A stretch of DNA of 44,444 bases from the NCBI GenBank assembly GCA_963933115.1, contig CAWVSL010000019.1, forward strand, positions 1 through 44,444. Direction: 5' to 3'. This DNA is from JALJPB01 sp963933115 (lineage in GTDB: Bacteria; Pseudomonadota; Gammaproteobacteria; Enterobacterales; Alteromonadaceae). Both the position numbers and the translations under genes were made by a program. Positions 8,306 through 16,997 of the stretch are shown piece by piece (position 1 is the stretch's first letter; every line of letters starts with the position of its first letter). The notes under the pieces were generated by a model, which made no database searches, was not told where the DNA came from, and saw only the letters and a list, made by a program, of their open reading frames with translations.

Positions 8306-9181
8306 TTATCTAGGAGTGATAATAACAGGCGCTTCAGGTTCATCTTCTCTAAGTAAGTTCTTAATTTTAATAATACGTTCTTCGTTTTCATTTTCTTTGT
8401 GAAAAGCACTAAATACTTCACGTTCAAACAAAGGTAGCGTCTGAATTTCGTAAAGTTTGCCTTGTTCAATAAAGGGCTTAACCAGCATATCGGGTAAATA
8501 TGCACTACCACCACATTGTAACATTAAATCTAAAGCAATCCGGGCGGTACTTGTTCTAATAGCGGGAATAGAAATATCTTTTATCTCTTTTGCATGCCAA
8601 TTAATAAAACTCGTTCCCCAGTCAATCATAATATAACGTTGCACTTCTGCTGCCGTGGTTATCTTGTTGGCGAATGTTGTTACAGGTATTAATTTGAACA
8701 TGTGTAATGATTCAATTTTAAGCTCATCAACTTTTGGAGGGTCAAATAAAATAGCAAAATCTAATGTTCGCTCAAGCAATTGCCGAGTTAATTGTTCTCG
8801 AGATAATATTTCCGCGATTAAGCTAATATGAGGTTGGTCAGTATATATTTTCGAGATGGCATCATGAATATAAACATCCCAAGTATTAGGTGTTCCGGCA
8901 ATAGATATTTGTGTCACTTGCTCAGAACCTAAGGCAACATCTTGCTTTGCTAATCTCAAGGTGTTGAGCATATTTTCAGCATGTGGAACTAACCGTTCAC
9001 CCGCCGAGGTTAATTGAATATTATTTCGTGTCCGATGAAATAATGTCACGCCAAAGTATCGTTCTAACTGCCTTACTCTTGTGCTAACGGCTGCCTGAGT
9101 AAGGTATAAATTTTCAGACGCTTTACCAAAATGACGACAATCCTTAACTTCTAAAAACGTTTTAATTAATTCAATATCCAT
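8306..9181 (-). CDS. hdfR: LysR-type transcriptional regulator HdfR
   Basis: A 291-residue LysR regulator. The N-terminal winged helix (residues 1-65) reads MDIELIKTFLEVKDCRHFGKA, then YLTQAAVSTRVRQLE and LFHRTRNNIQLTSAGE. These are nearly those of E. coli HdfR, a repressor of flhDC. The substrate-binding domain follows (about 90-285). It is divergently placed from maoP, exactly as hdfR/maoP (yifA/yifE) are in enterobacteria, which supports orthology. Motility genes are absent from the window, so the local target is probably its own promoter region. Confidence 0.85.
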   Translation of the reverse strand: MDIELIKTFLEVKDCRHFGKASENLYLTQAAVSTRVRQLERYFGVTLFHRTRNNIQLTSAGERLVPHAENMLNTLRLAKQDVALGSEQVTQISIAGTPNTWDVYIHDAISKIYTDQPHISLIAEILSREQLTRQLLERTLDFAILFDPPKVDELKIESLHMFKLIPVTTFANKITTAAEVQRYIMIDWGTSFINWHAKEIKDISIPAIRTSTARIALDLMLQCGGSAYLPDMLVKPFIEQGKLYEIQTLPLFEREVFSAFHKENENEERIIKIKNLLREDEPEAPVIITPR

Positions 9182-9282
9182 TTTACAGTCTCTTATCGAA
9201 ACGATAATTATTATTTGTTTTACCGTTTATTTAGTTAATCGCATAATCCACCAAAATATATTAACTGTCAACAGAGATAAAG

Positions 9283-9546
9283 ATGAAATTAACACACGGT
9301 TTTAAAGCTTCTGAGCTGCTTTATGATGATGTCAATTTCCCTCATGGATTCAGAAAATCTGGTGAGTTCAATATCGCCGATGCTGACTTACTGGTTAACA
9401 TAGGAAAGCGGTTATTTATTTTAGAAAATGCACTGTGTAAACCTGAAAATCAAGTTGAAGAACAGTTTGTTCAGCTGTGCAGCTCAGATATAGAAGGGCA
9501 AACTAAAATGGAATTGTTATGGCAGAAATACAAAACACTGACCTAG
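9283..9546 (+). CDS. maoP: MaoP-like macrodomain organisation protein (DUF413)
   Basis: An 87-residue protein with the DUF413 signature: YDDVNFPHGFRKSGEFNIADADLL, FILENALCKPENQVEEQFVQLC and ending LWQKYKTL. In E. coli MaoP, with its site maoS, shapes the Ori macrodomain of the chromosome. The E. coli protein is about 112 residues; this one stops right after the core and lacks the charged C-terminal tail. It is divergent from hdfR with a 101-bp shared promoter region, the conserved arrangement. Confidence 0.85.
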   Translation: MKLTHGFKASELLYDDVNFPHGFRKSGEFNIADADLLVNIGKRLFILENALCKPENQVEEQFVQLCSSDIEGQTKMELLWQKYKTLT

Positions 9547-9634
9547 GATGAACTTTTAATTGTCTCTGACTAATCATCTATTTTTCTGACTGAGCGTTAG
9601 ACGATATCAACCAATAAAACGGAATGTTCTCTTT

Positions 9635-9850
9635 TTATTTTAATAATGGCTGCAACATTCCTTCTAAACCATTGAGCTTAACCTCATACATGAGTGCTAA
9701 TTGTTGACCCAACTTCCCTTCAGGAAAGCCTTTTGAATGAAACCATACGAGATAAGGCTCAGGCAGTTGTAATAACTTTCTTCCTGCGTATTTACCAAAA
9801 GGCATGGTTTGATTGATCGCTTCAAGTAGCATTTTTTGATTACCTAACAT
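9635..9850 (-). CDS. DUF3820 family small protein
   Basis: A 71-residue protein containing MPFGKYAGRKLLQLPEPYLVWF, then GFPEGKLGQQLALMYEVKLNGLEGML, the whole DUF3820 core. Members are single-domain cytoplasmic proteins, sometimes labelled quorum-sensing-regulated virulence factors, with related modules in exonuclease-like proteins. Function is not established. It sits alone on the minus strand, convergent with maoP. Confidence 0.85.
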   Translation of the reverse strand: MLGNQKMLLEAINQTMPFGKYAGRKLLQLPEPYLVWFHSKGFPEGKLGQQLALMYEVKLNGLEGMLQPLLK

Positions 9851-10019
9851 AAACGTAAGTCCCCCCTGATATCATTTAAAATAGGATAATAACTTATTGG
9901 CTTGTCAATGCCATAAAAATGTCATAAAGCGATATTATACTTTGCAAAAATAACATTGAACTCATTCTATTAAATATTCTTAAATGGGTTTTAGCTAAAA
10001 TTAGTAATAGGAAATCGCC

Positions 10020-11132
10020 ATGTCAATTATTCGAAAGCGCAGTGCAGCTCATAAAGCCTATATCCCAAGTAATGCTCGAGATAACCAATACGCCATAGCG
10101 CAATTTACTCTAAGTAATGAATTACTTAATCAATTATCCCCTCAATGGAAAATACAAAACACACAAAAGTACTTGCCGTTTTATCAACAGCTATCAAAAA
10201 GATTTTTTGATTTGTGCCACCGGTTTGAAATAGATAATAGTATTTTTATCGCCAATGATAAACTACCTAGGGTTCGTTATAGCAATGAAATTCATCAATG
10301 GCAGACTAATCAGCAAATTTTATTTTATTATAATCCTTGTACCGACAAATTAACTAAATCATTTTTTGATGGTGAAGTACGTGCAAAAAAGATTAATTTA
10401 CTGTTTTTAGCTTCTGGTGACGATATTCGCTTAAACGCTGCCACATTCCATAACAAACTCAACCAATTATTGAAAATCTTTATTGACGAACTTTCGCTTG
10501 ACTCGTTAACCATCAGATTAAAAGACCATCAACATTTAACTTATGATTTATTTGCCAGAAAAAAGGGGGTCTCGGAGTCAGTAGCGCATAAGTTAAGACA
10601 AGTTAAAACTCGGTATGCGAGTCAAAACTTTAAGGTTCCAGCAAATCATGATGAAATGACTTACGCAATTGTGACTATTCCAGTCACTAATAATTTATTT
10701 GATTTGGCAGACATAGACCCAGAATCATGTGACCCATACAACCCGCTATATACTATGATTACCGACGCCTTTTCTTTAGCGTGTAAACATTATAATTTAA
10801 GTAACGGAACATTAATCGCTAACGGATTAGTACCCATAGTGCGTCATAGTATTGATGAAAGTATATCTACAGTTGGCGAGTTTCAACTACTTGGTTTTAA
10901 TCCAAAAAATGCTCAATGTGGTCTGTTGAGTAAATGGGATGCTAATCAGTTAGTAGAACAAGTACAAATTATATTTGTCGCACCACAAGGAGAAAAAAAC
11001 GAGCCAACTTATGGTCGTTTTCTCAATCATATTGAACAAGCAATGAGATTAATGACCACTGAACTAAAATTTTTTCCGGAGAGAGACCAGATTACAGTCC
11101 GTTTTCATCAGCACATTTCTTATAACCTATAA
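10020..11132 (+). CDS. Unknown protein with an internal tandem duplication
   Basis: A 370-residue soluble protein I do not recognise. Its two halves (about residues 20-175 and 210-370) follow the same order of motifs. Each starts with a YAI...T strand, then a helix with FxLxC+, then IFIAND+LP+VR / TLIANGLVPIVR, then NLLFLASGDD / QIIFVAPQGE, and ends HQHLTYDL / HQHISYNL. It therefore arose by duplication of a roughly 160-residue alpha/beta domain. There is no signal peptide, membrane helix or cysteine pattern. The start ATG follows AGGAAATCGCC. Its stop codon overlaps the front of the msrA remnant, so the region between may have been deleted. Confidence 0.75.
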   Translation: MSIIRKRSAAHKAYIPSNARDNQYAIAQFTLSNELLNQLSPQWKIQNTQKYLPFYQQLSKRFFDLCHRFEIDNSIFIANDKLPRVRYSNEIHQWQTNQQILFYYNPCTDKLTKSFFDGEVRAKKINLLFLASGDDIRLNAATFHNKLNQLLKIFIDELSLDSLTIRLKDHQHLTYDLFARKKGVSESVAHKLRQVKTRYASQNFKVPANHDEMTYAIVTIPVTNNLFDLADIDPESCDPYNPLYTMITDAFSLACKHYNLSNGTLIANGLVPIVRHSIDESISTVGEFQLLGFNPKNAQCGLLSKWDANQLVEQVQIIFVAPQGEKNEPTYGRFLNHIEQAMRLMTTELKFFPERDQITVRFHQHISYNL

Positions 11133-11541
11133 TACTGCACACTTTTCTGCTGGCTGCTTCTGGTGTATTGAAAGCGCCTTTAATAAGGTACGAGGTATTG
11201 CTAGCGCAGTCTCAGGTTATATGGGTGGTCAAACTGACAATCCAAGCTACCAAGATATCACCACAGGTAGAACAGGTCATGTTGAAGTCGTTCAGTTAAT
11301 TTTTGATGACGCTATTATCACCACAAAAGAGAGCTTGGATATATTCTTTTAACTGCACAACCCCACCCAACTTAACTACCAAGGTAATGATGAAGGCAGA
11401 CAATATCGTTCAGCGATATTTTTTCATTATCAAAGTAAATTTTATCTTAGTGAAAGTTACCATCAACAATATTTTGTTAAAAATCCTAGTAATCGATATT
11501 GCCAAGTTATCATTTCACCAAAAGCAACCAAATTTAAATAA
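11131..11541 (+). pseudogene. msrA: Peptide-methionine (S)-S-oxide reductase remnant
   Basis: One frame encodes recognisable MsrA: HFSAGCFWCIESAF with the catalytic cysteine, then VSGYMGGQTDNPSYQDI, TGRTGHVEVVQLIFD, NPTQLNYQGNDEGRQYRSAIF and SESYHQQYFVKNPSNRYC. It is broken in three ways. There is no start codon, because the position where ATG is expected reads TAT. There is an in-frame TAA at 11350-11352 after DIFF, where the family has tryptophan. About 25-30 residues are missing between the FFHYQ segment and the YHQ segment. The enzyme would repair oxidised methionine; this copy cannot be functional as read. Confidence 0.9.
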
Positions 11542-11682
11542 ACCGTTGCTAATAAATTAAAATAAACAGTTTGAAAAGGTAAGGCTATATCGTCTTACTT
11601 TAATATGACTTAATAAGAAGATAAATGGCTTAACGTCGGTCTTATCATTAGTATTAACATTAATAAATAACTTAGGACATTC

Positions 11683-12309
11683 ATGCTTAGAATCATAACG
11701 ACCATTACTTTACTAATTTTTGCCTTATCTGTTGATGCAAAAAAAATTGCTGAGACTGCAAATGACATCCGCCCGCTCCTTAATGGACAACAAATCCCTT
11801 CAGTAATAATTACTACTATTGATAATAACAAAGTTGATTTGTTATCAATAATTAACGATAAAAAAACTATTTTGTTTTTTTATCGTGGCGGTTGGTGCCC
11901 ATTTTGTAATGTTCAAATGGGTCAATTAAAAGCCATTGAAGATGAATTGAACGTCTTAGGTTTTCAGCTTATTGGTGTGTCAACGGATTCCTCTGAAGAT
12001 TTAAAAAAGAGTATTAAAAACAAAGAATTGAACTACCAACTATTATCAGATTATCGCTCGGTAGTCAGTAAGAAATTTGGTATAGCTTTTTTCGCTTCTC
12101 AGCAAGTCACCGACCAATACCTAGCAAGCCTGCAATTAACTAACCCATTACAGAAAAATGAAGCAGGAGAGTCACGTTTAGTATTACCTGCACCGGCTAT
12201 TTATGTTGTTGATGATAAGGGTTTAGTCCAATTTAGTTATGTCAATGTCAATTACAAGGTGCGCTTGAACGAAAAGCTACTATTATTGGCGGCCAAGCTA
12301 GTTAAATAG
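11683..12309 (+). CDS. Exported peroxiredoxin-like protein (AhpC/TSA fold)
   Basis: A 208-residue protein with a hydrophobic N-terminus (LRIITTITLLIFALSVDA) that looks like a cleavable signal peptide, so it should act in the periplasm. A thioredoxin fold follows with FFYRGGWCPFCNVQMGQL near residue 70. The two cysteines lie in a CPFC arrangement typical of the peroxiredoxin-like family. The strands GFQLIGVSTDSSEDL and the conserved PAPAIYVVDDKGLVQFSYVNVNY match the family C-terminus. Likely a thiol-dependent peroxide reductase. It directly follows the dead msrA. Confidence 0.82.
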   Translation: MLRIITTITLLIFALSVDAKKIAETANDIRPLLNGQQIPSVIITTIDNNKVDLLSIINDKKTILFFYRGGWCPFCNVQMGQLKAIEDELNVLGFQLIGVSTDSSEDLKKSIKNKELNYQLLSDYRSVVSKKFGIAFFASQQVTDQYLASLQLTNPLQKNEAGESRLVLPAPAIYVVDDKGLVQFSYVNVNYKVRLNEKLLLLAAKLVK

Positions 12310-12501
12310 CTCAAATTATCGATAATATTCAACCACACGATCCTTAAAATTTAAAACGTCGTCTTCCCATTATTATAAGTTTAGTTATAGTAATTTAACT
12401 TGAGATGGCCATTAGTATTATCGGCTTTCCTTCATTGATTGAACTGACGTATGACCGACTAAAAATCGCTGTATTTAGTGACTATTCCTGAGTTTAATTA
12501 A

Positions 12502-12539
12502 TATCACTAAGAAGATGGTATGCCATCTCCTTAGTGATA
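12502..12539. repeat. Long hairpin between two transcription units
   Basis: TATCACTAAG-A-AGATGG (12502-12518) pairs with CCATCT-C-CTTAGTGATA (12523-12539) over 16 of 17 positions with a 4-nt TATG loop. No T-run follows, so it is not a standard terminator. The rest of the 12310-12661 gap holds nothing I can identify. It could be a REP-like palindrome or an mRNA-stabilising element. Confidence 0.7.
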
Positions 12540-12661
12540 CGCGAATAAAGGGTTAGCTACCTGAGTAAAATAAAGCAAACTGACTTAAATATTTTTTATA
12601 ATAAATTACAATAAGTTGTGCTATATTTTTGTTTCGTATTAATTTTAAAAAGAGAATAATA

Positions 12662-13147
12662 ATGAATAAGATAATTTTAATGTTAGCCACTTTAAGTATC
12701 AGTACTTTTGCATTTGCTGATAATCATGCCAACTCCAGCGAAGATCAGGTTTTAAAAGCATTATCAGCATATATGGACGCAAGACAGAGTCAAGATTATA
12801 AAACAGTTGTTGCAATGTCTAGTAAGCATGGAACATTTGATACTAATTCTGATGGAAGCTTTCACAAGCCTTTGACCAAACAAACTGTTGCGAGTTGGGC
12901 AAATAGTGGTGATGGAGTAACTAAACATTTTTATCCTGAAGCGACCGCTATCTCAGATGATGTCGTCTTTGTTAGGTTTTATTCAGAAGGAATGGTTGGT
13001 AGTAAAGGTAAAATGAGCGATTACAGAACAAGAGTAACGATGACTTGGGTCAAAGAAGACAGCACTTGGGTTTTAAGAAGTAGTCATTATTCTCCAGCGA
13101 GTTTTGGCGGCGTTCATAAAACGTTAGCGACAGACTTTGAAGACTAA
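12662..13147 (+). CDS. Exported SnoaL/NTF2-like small protein
   Basis: A 161-residue protein starting at ATG 12662; the longer frame from 12629 adds residues that would spoil the signal peptide. Residues 1-19 (MNKIILMLATLSISTFAFA) are a signal peptide with an AFA cleavage site. The mature part has the NTF2/SnoaL cone-fold pattern: a first helix pair (VLKALSAYMDARQSQDYKTVVAMSS) and sheets ending VTMTWVKEDSTWVLRSSHYSPA. Such proteins are often DUF4440-like isomerases or binding proteins. No active-site residue can be assigned and the substrate is unknown. Confidence 0.72.
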   Translation: MNKIILMLATLSISTFAFADNHANSSEDQVLKALSAYMDARQSQDYKTVVAMSSKHGTFDTNSDGSFHKPLTKQTVASWANSGDGVTKHFYPEATAISDDVVFVRFYSEGMVGSKGKMSDYRTRVTMTWVKEDSTWVLRSSHYSPASFGGVHKTLATDFED

Positions 13148-13236
13148 TAACAATTTAGTAAACAAGTAATTAGGGAGTTATGCTTTGTAGCCATACATCG
13201 CTTTCCCTAGTATTTCTTTTAATTAAACTGAAAATC

Positions 13237-14271
13237 TTATCGTTCTTCGTTCATTGGCCAAGTATCACTAAGTCGATAACCTTGTGGCCAGGGATCATCA
13301 GGATCTAACATATGCTGATGGGTACCGGTAATCCAGCCCCTGCCAGATATTTCTGGGACAATCCCTTCCAAATCACCCACATGACAAGTGCGTAATATTT
13401 TCCCGGTAAATGTCGAGCCAATAACTGAAATACCCATTAGGGTATCACCAACCTTCATGAGTCCTCGAGCGTAAAGTATAGCCATACGAGCACTAACTGA
13501 TGTTCCAGTTGGCGATCGGTCAACTTTACCGGGTTTAATAACCACCGCTGACAGAGCTTGATATCCTGTAGTTGTTTTCTCTAACTCTCCTGCAAATAAA
13601 CAAAAAGAAAAGTGTTTCCAATCTTTTTCTGGATGAAAAAATTTTAGAGATGTATTAGCTGCATCTGTTATTTTGACGCCTAATCGAGCAATTTTATTTG
13701 CATTTACAGCAGTAAGTTCTATTCCAAGTTCCTTGGGGTCAACAACCACAAAACTGTCACCACCATAAGCTATATCTACGTTAATTTTACCAATACCTTC
13801 TACTAAAAGTTCTTGATCTAACGCACAAACGAACGATGGCACATTTTCAACAAAAATACGCCTTGCTTTACCATTCGCGCATTCAGCACGTACTTTGACT
13901 AAACCTCCAGGTGCTTCTAATGTCATTTCAGTAATAGGCTCCACCATAGGAATAAGGCCAGTATCAAGGAGTACAGTTGAAACACAGATACTATTTGAAC
14001 CTGACATAGGTGGTGTATCCTCTGGCTCCATAATAATCCATGCATAACTAGCGTCAGGATGTTTTGAAGGTAGTAATAAATTCACATGCCGAAATACCCC
14101 CCCTCTAGGTTCATTAAGTAAAAAATCGCGGAGTTCTCTGTCATTGTGAATCCATTCTCTTTGCTCCCAGAGTGTTTTTCCTGGAGGTGGTTGCACGCCA
14201 CCAACAATGACGTCACCTACTTCACCTTCTGCATGGCATGAAACTACGTGGATTAACTTTTTCGATCTCAT
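13237..14271 (-). CDS. Proline racemase superfamily enzyme, probable 3-hydroxyproline dehydratase type
   Basis: A 344-residue cytoplasmic enzyme. Start is ATG 14271 after a strong AAGGGGA ribosome site; the frame extends 26 residues upstream but without support. Superfamily landmarks are SCHAEGEVGDVIVGGV at the N-terminus, MSGSNSIC and DRSPTGTS. These last two are where proline racemase and 4-hydroxyproline epimerase carry catalytic cysteines (MCGHGT, DRSPCGT). Here they are Ser and Thr. Thr at the second site is typical of trans-3-hydroxy-L-proline dehydratase, which makes delta-1-pyrroline-2-carboxylate. Ser at the first site is unusual and marks a separate subgroup. The neighbouring symporter and imino-acid reductase fit dehydration followed by reduction to L-proline. 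An operator palindrome lies 66 bp upstream. Confidence 0.82.
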   Translation of the reverse strand: MRSKKLIHVVSCHAEGEVGDVIVGGVQPPPGKTLWEQREWIHNDRELRDFLLNEPRGGVFRHVNLLLPSKHPDASYAWIIMEPEDTPPMSGSNSICVSTVLLDTGLIPMVEPITEMTLEAPGGLVKVRAECANGKARRIFVENVPSFVCALDQELLVEGIGKINVDIAYGGDSFVVVDPKELGIELTAVNANKIARLGVKITDAANTSLKFFHPEKDWKHFSFCLFAGELEKTTTGYQALSAVVIKPGKVDRSPTGTSVSARMAILYARGLMKVGDTLMGISVIGSTFTGKILRTCHVGDLEGIVPEISGRGWITGTHQHMLDPDDPWPQGYRLSDTWPMNEER

Positions 14272-14336
14272 AAATCCCCTTATCAGTATAAAACACTTTT
14301 TTCTTAGTAAAATTAGGTAATAAAAGCAACTTATCA

Positions 14337-14358
14337 ATATTGGATCCAATAATCAATA
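14337..14358. promoter_or_regulatory. Predicted GntR operator, upstream of the racemase-family gene
   Basis: Contains the perfect 14-bp palindrome TATTGGATCCAATA at 14338-14351. A 22-bp block around it differs by one base from the second copy at 15329-15350. It lies between the divergent racemase-family gene and the GntR gene, so it could control both. The palindrome has the size and symmetry expected for FCD-type GntR dimers. Confidence 0.8.
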
Positions 14359-14438
14359 CTCATTTATTCTTACTTTATGCAAAGTAGTAAGCTTTCAGTT
14401 AGAATTGAGTAAGTTTCAAATTTGCCAGGGAAAAAACC

Positions 14439-15119
14439 ATGGATAATAAAAGGGATCTGCTAACGTTTGATGGTGTCGATGTCTCTAATACTAGCTCTGC
14501 CACAAGTATTGTTTTTCAGACTCTTAGGCAGGCAATCATTGAAGGAAAATTAGCTGACGGCAGTCCTCTTCGCCAGGAAGAATTAGCGAAGAAGTTTAAT
14601 ACTAGCCGCATACCCATTAGAGAGTCTATTGCACGCTTAGCACAAGAAGGTTTTGTCGAAATAATTCGCTACAAAGGGGCTATAGTTTCTGGGATTTCTT
14701 ATCAAGAGGTTGAAGAAATGTTTGACCTCAGAGCTATTGTAGAAGGTGAGGTTATCTATAAAGCGGTAACTAATATAAAATCGACTAGTTTAGAACAAGC
14801 GGCAATATTCGCTGAAAAATTCGCGGAATCACAATCGCCTGCAGAGTGGACTCAGTATAATCGCCTCTTTCATTGCCTACTTTATGATGCCGCTAATTTA
14901 CCTTTTCATATGTCTATTATTCATTCAATTTTAGACCGTACAGAAAGATATTTAAGAGCGCAGCTTGTTCTTTCTAATGGTATGCAACGAGCGATAACTG
15001 AGCACCAACAATTACTGCTTTTTTGTCGAAATAAAAATGCCTTAGCCGCCAAAGCGCTGACTATTGATCACGTGAAACATGCCAAGATATCTCTGTTAGA
15101 GTTTTTGAAAAAAAATTAA
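14439..15119 (+). CDS. GntR family regulator, FCD subfamily
   Basis: A 226-residue regulator. The N-terminal winged helix (about 25-90) contains VFQTLRQAIIEGKL, SPLRQEELAKKFNTSRIPIRESIARLAQEGFVEI. The C-terminal FCD ligand domain begins EEMFDLRAIVEGEVIYKAV and carries conserved histidines (NRLFHCLLYDAA, ITEHQQLL, TIDHVKHAKI) that usually bind a metal and a carboxylate ligand. It is divergent from the racemase-family gene and upstream of the symporter. Each flanking gene has the same palindromic operator, so it most likely represses the hydroxyproline-type locus and is released by a pathway intermediate. Confidence 0.88.
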   Translation: MDNKRDLLTFDGVDVSNTSSATSIVFQTLRQAIIEGKLADGSPLRQEELAKKFNTSRIPIRESIARLAQEGFVEIIRYKGAIVSGISYQEVEEMFDLRAIVEGEVIYKAVTNIKSTSLEQAAIFAEKFAESQSPAEWTQYNRLFHCLLYDAANLPFHMSIIHSILDRTERYLRAQLVLSNGMQRAITEHQQLLLFCRNKNALAAKALTIDHVKHAKISLLEFLKKN

Positions 15120-15328
15120 GTAACAAGATTTTCTATCTGCTTTACTGAGTTTTTTTGAGGGGTTTGACCCATTTTTTAAAATAGAGGATAAAGTCCTAGC
15201 GACTCAAACTGTAGCAACCAAAACTAAGAATCATGGTTATTATTGCTCTACTAGCATAATTGATCAGCGAGTTTAATTGCAGTTTATCGATTGTTGAAAT
15301 CAATTTTTACCTATGGCAAACTGATTAG

Positions 15329-15350
15329 ATATTGGATCCAATAACCAATA
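15329..15350. promoter_or_regulatory. Second GntR operator, upstream of the symporter
   Basis: Same 14-bp palindrome TATTGGATCCAATA at 15330-15343 and 21 of 22 bases shared with the copy at 14337. It lies 33 bp before the symporter start, overlapping the expected promoter. A frame could start inside it with TTG, but the better start is downstream. Confidence 0.8.
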
Positions 15351-15382
15351 TAATAAAAATCAATAATAATAACGGGAAAAAT

Positions 15383-16879
15383 ATGACCATTGGCACAATA
15401 ATATCTCTTTCAGTTTATTTTATTGTGATGCTAGGCATTGGTCTTTATGCTTTTAAAACAACATCCCAAGACTCTTCTGGTTATTTATTAGGTGGTCGGA
15501 AATTGGGGCCTGCGGTCACTGCTTTATCTGCCGGTGCATCCGACATGAGCGGTTGGATGGTTATGGGACTGCCTGGTGCTATGTACTTAACTGGATTAAG
15601 TAATATCTGGATCGGGGTTAGTTTAATTGTTGGAGCATATATTAATTATCTTATTGTTGCTCCAAGGTTACGTGTTTATACAGAACTTGCCAACGACTCA
15701 ATCACTTTGCCTGAGTTCTTTGAAAACCGTTTCGAAGATAAAACCCGATTATTAAAAATAATTTCTTCCATCGTCATCATTGTTTTTTTTACTGTTTATA
15801 CTTCTTCTGGTGTCGTTGGAGGGGGTAAATTATTCGAATCATCATTTGGATTAAGTTATGAACTTGGCCTTTATGTAACTGCTGGCGTGGTGGTCATTTA
15901 CACCTTATTTGGTGGTTTTTTGGCGGTTAGTATGACGGATTTTGTTCAAGGTTGTATTATGTTTGTCGCGCTTGTCTTAGTTCCTGTGGTGGTGCTTATT
16001 GAATTTGATGGTTATTTGACAATCCATGAAACAATTAAAGCGCTCGATACTGAAAAATTTAATCTGATTTCAAATACTGGCATTTTAGGAATAATTTCAG
16101 CACTTGGTTGGGGATTGGGTTATTTTGGTCAACCTCATATTATTGTTCGCTTTATGGCTATTCGCTCGGTTAAAGATCTTAAGGTCGCAAGGCGTATTGG
16201 TATGACCTGGATGGTTATTGCTTTGATTGGCGCAATGGCAACTGGTTTTTTTGGTATCGCTTACGTATCAAAAAACAACCTTGTATTAAATGATGCAGAA
16301 ACGATATTTGTTTTACTTTCACAAGTTTTATTTCATCCATTGATTGGTGGATTTCTTCTTGCAGCGATTTTAGCTGCAATTATGAGTACAGTTTCTTCAC
16401 AATTATTAGTAACCTCTAGCTCTTTGACTGAAGATGTTTACAAAAGCTTTTTTAGAAAAAGTGCAAGTGAAAAGGAATTGGTGCTCGTTGGCCGTATTTG
16501 TGTGGCTGCCGTTGCCTTAGCTGCGATTGGTTTAGCTCACAATCGTGACAGTTCAATTTTACAGTTGGTCAGTAATGCATGGGCAGGATTTGGCTCGGCC
16601 TTCGGTCCACTCATCGTTTTTGGACTTTACTGGAAACGAATGACATTCCTTGGAGCCTTAGCAGGAATTATTATTGGGGCAACTACCGTACTTATATGGA
16701 TTTACGCACCAATTAGCATTGGAGGGCAATCACTAAGTAATATTGTTTATGAAATCGTGCCTGGATTTGTGCTTAGTTCCTTAGCAATTGTTGTTGTTAG
16801 TTTGTCAGGAAAAAAACCGTCCGCTGAAACAAAGGCAATGTTTGATACCATGCTGAGGAAGCTAAAAGAGCAAAGTTAG
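15383..16879 (+). CDS. Sodium:solute symporter, PutP-like
   Basis: A 498-residue inner-membrane transporter of the SSS family with about 13 hydrophobic helices. Start is ATG 15383 after AACGGGAA; a longer frame begins with TTG inside the operator and is unlikely. Family marks are YLLGGRKLGPAVTALSAGASDMSGW in the first helices, the sodium-site region GGFLAVSMTDFVQG, and SSQLLVTSSSLTEDVY in helix 8. Length equals PutP (about 500). Proline, hydroxyproline or a related imino acid is the expected substrate from the neighbours and from the operator. Confidence 0.88.
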   Translation: MTIGTIISLSVYFIVMLGIGLYAFKTTSQDSSGYLLGGRKLGPAVTALSAGASDMSGWMVMGLPGAMYLTGLSNIWIGVSLIVGAYINYLIVAPRLRVYTELANDSITLPEFFENRFEDKTRLLKIISSIVIIVFFTVYTSSGVVGGGKLFESSFGLSYELGLYVTAGVVVIYTLFGGFLAVSMTDFVQGCIMFVALVLVPVVVLIEFDGYLTIHETIKALDTEKFNLISNTGILGIISALGWGLGYFGQPHIIVRFMAIRSVKDLKVARRIGMTWMVIALIGAMATGFFGIAYVSKNNLVLNDAETIFVLLSQVLFHPLIGGFLLAAILAAIMSTVSSQLLVTSSSLTEDVYKSFFRKSASEKELVLVGRICVAAVALAAIGLAHNRDSSILQLVSNAWAGFGSAFGPLIVFGLYWKRMTFLGALAGIIIGATTVLIWIYAPISIGGQSLSNIVYEIVPGFVLSSLAIVVVSLSGKKPSAETKAMFDTMLRKLKEQS

Positions 16880-16997
16880 TAGGCTTACAAATTTTAGCCT
16901 TTAACTGCCACCCATATTAGCATTTATGGTTAAATTATTTACGGGAGACTTTATGTTTCTTTTAGCCTTTTTTATATTTAACGAGAGAGTGTAACTA

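Noticed and set aside
15332..15382. Longer symporter frame starting with TTG
   Set aside because: It begins inside the palindromic operator, and the asparagine-rich extension is not like a transporter N-terminus.
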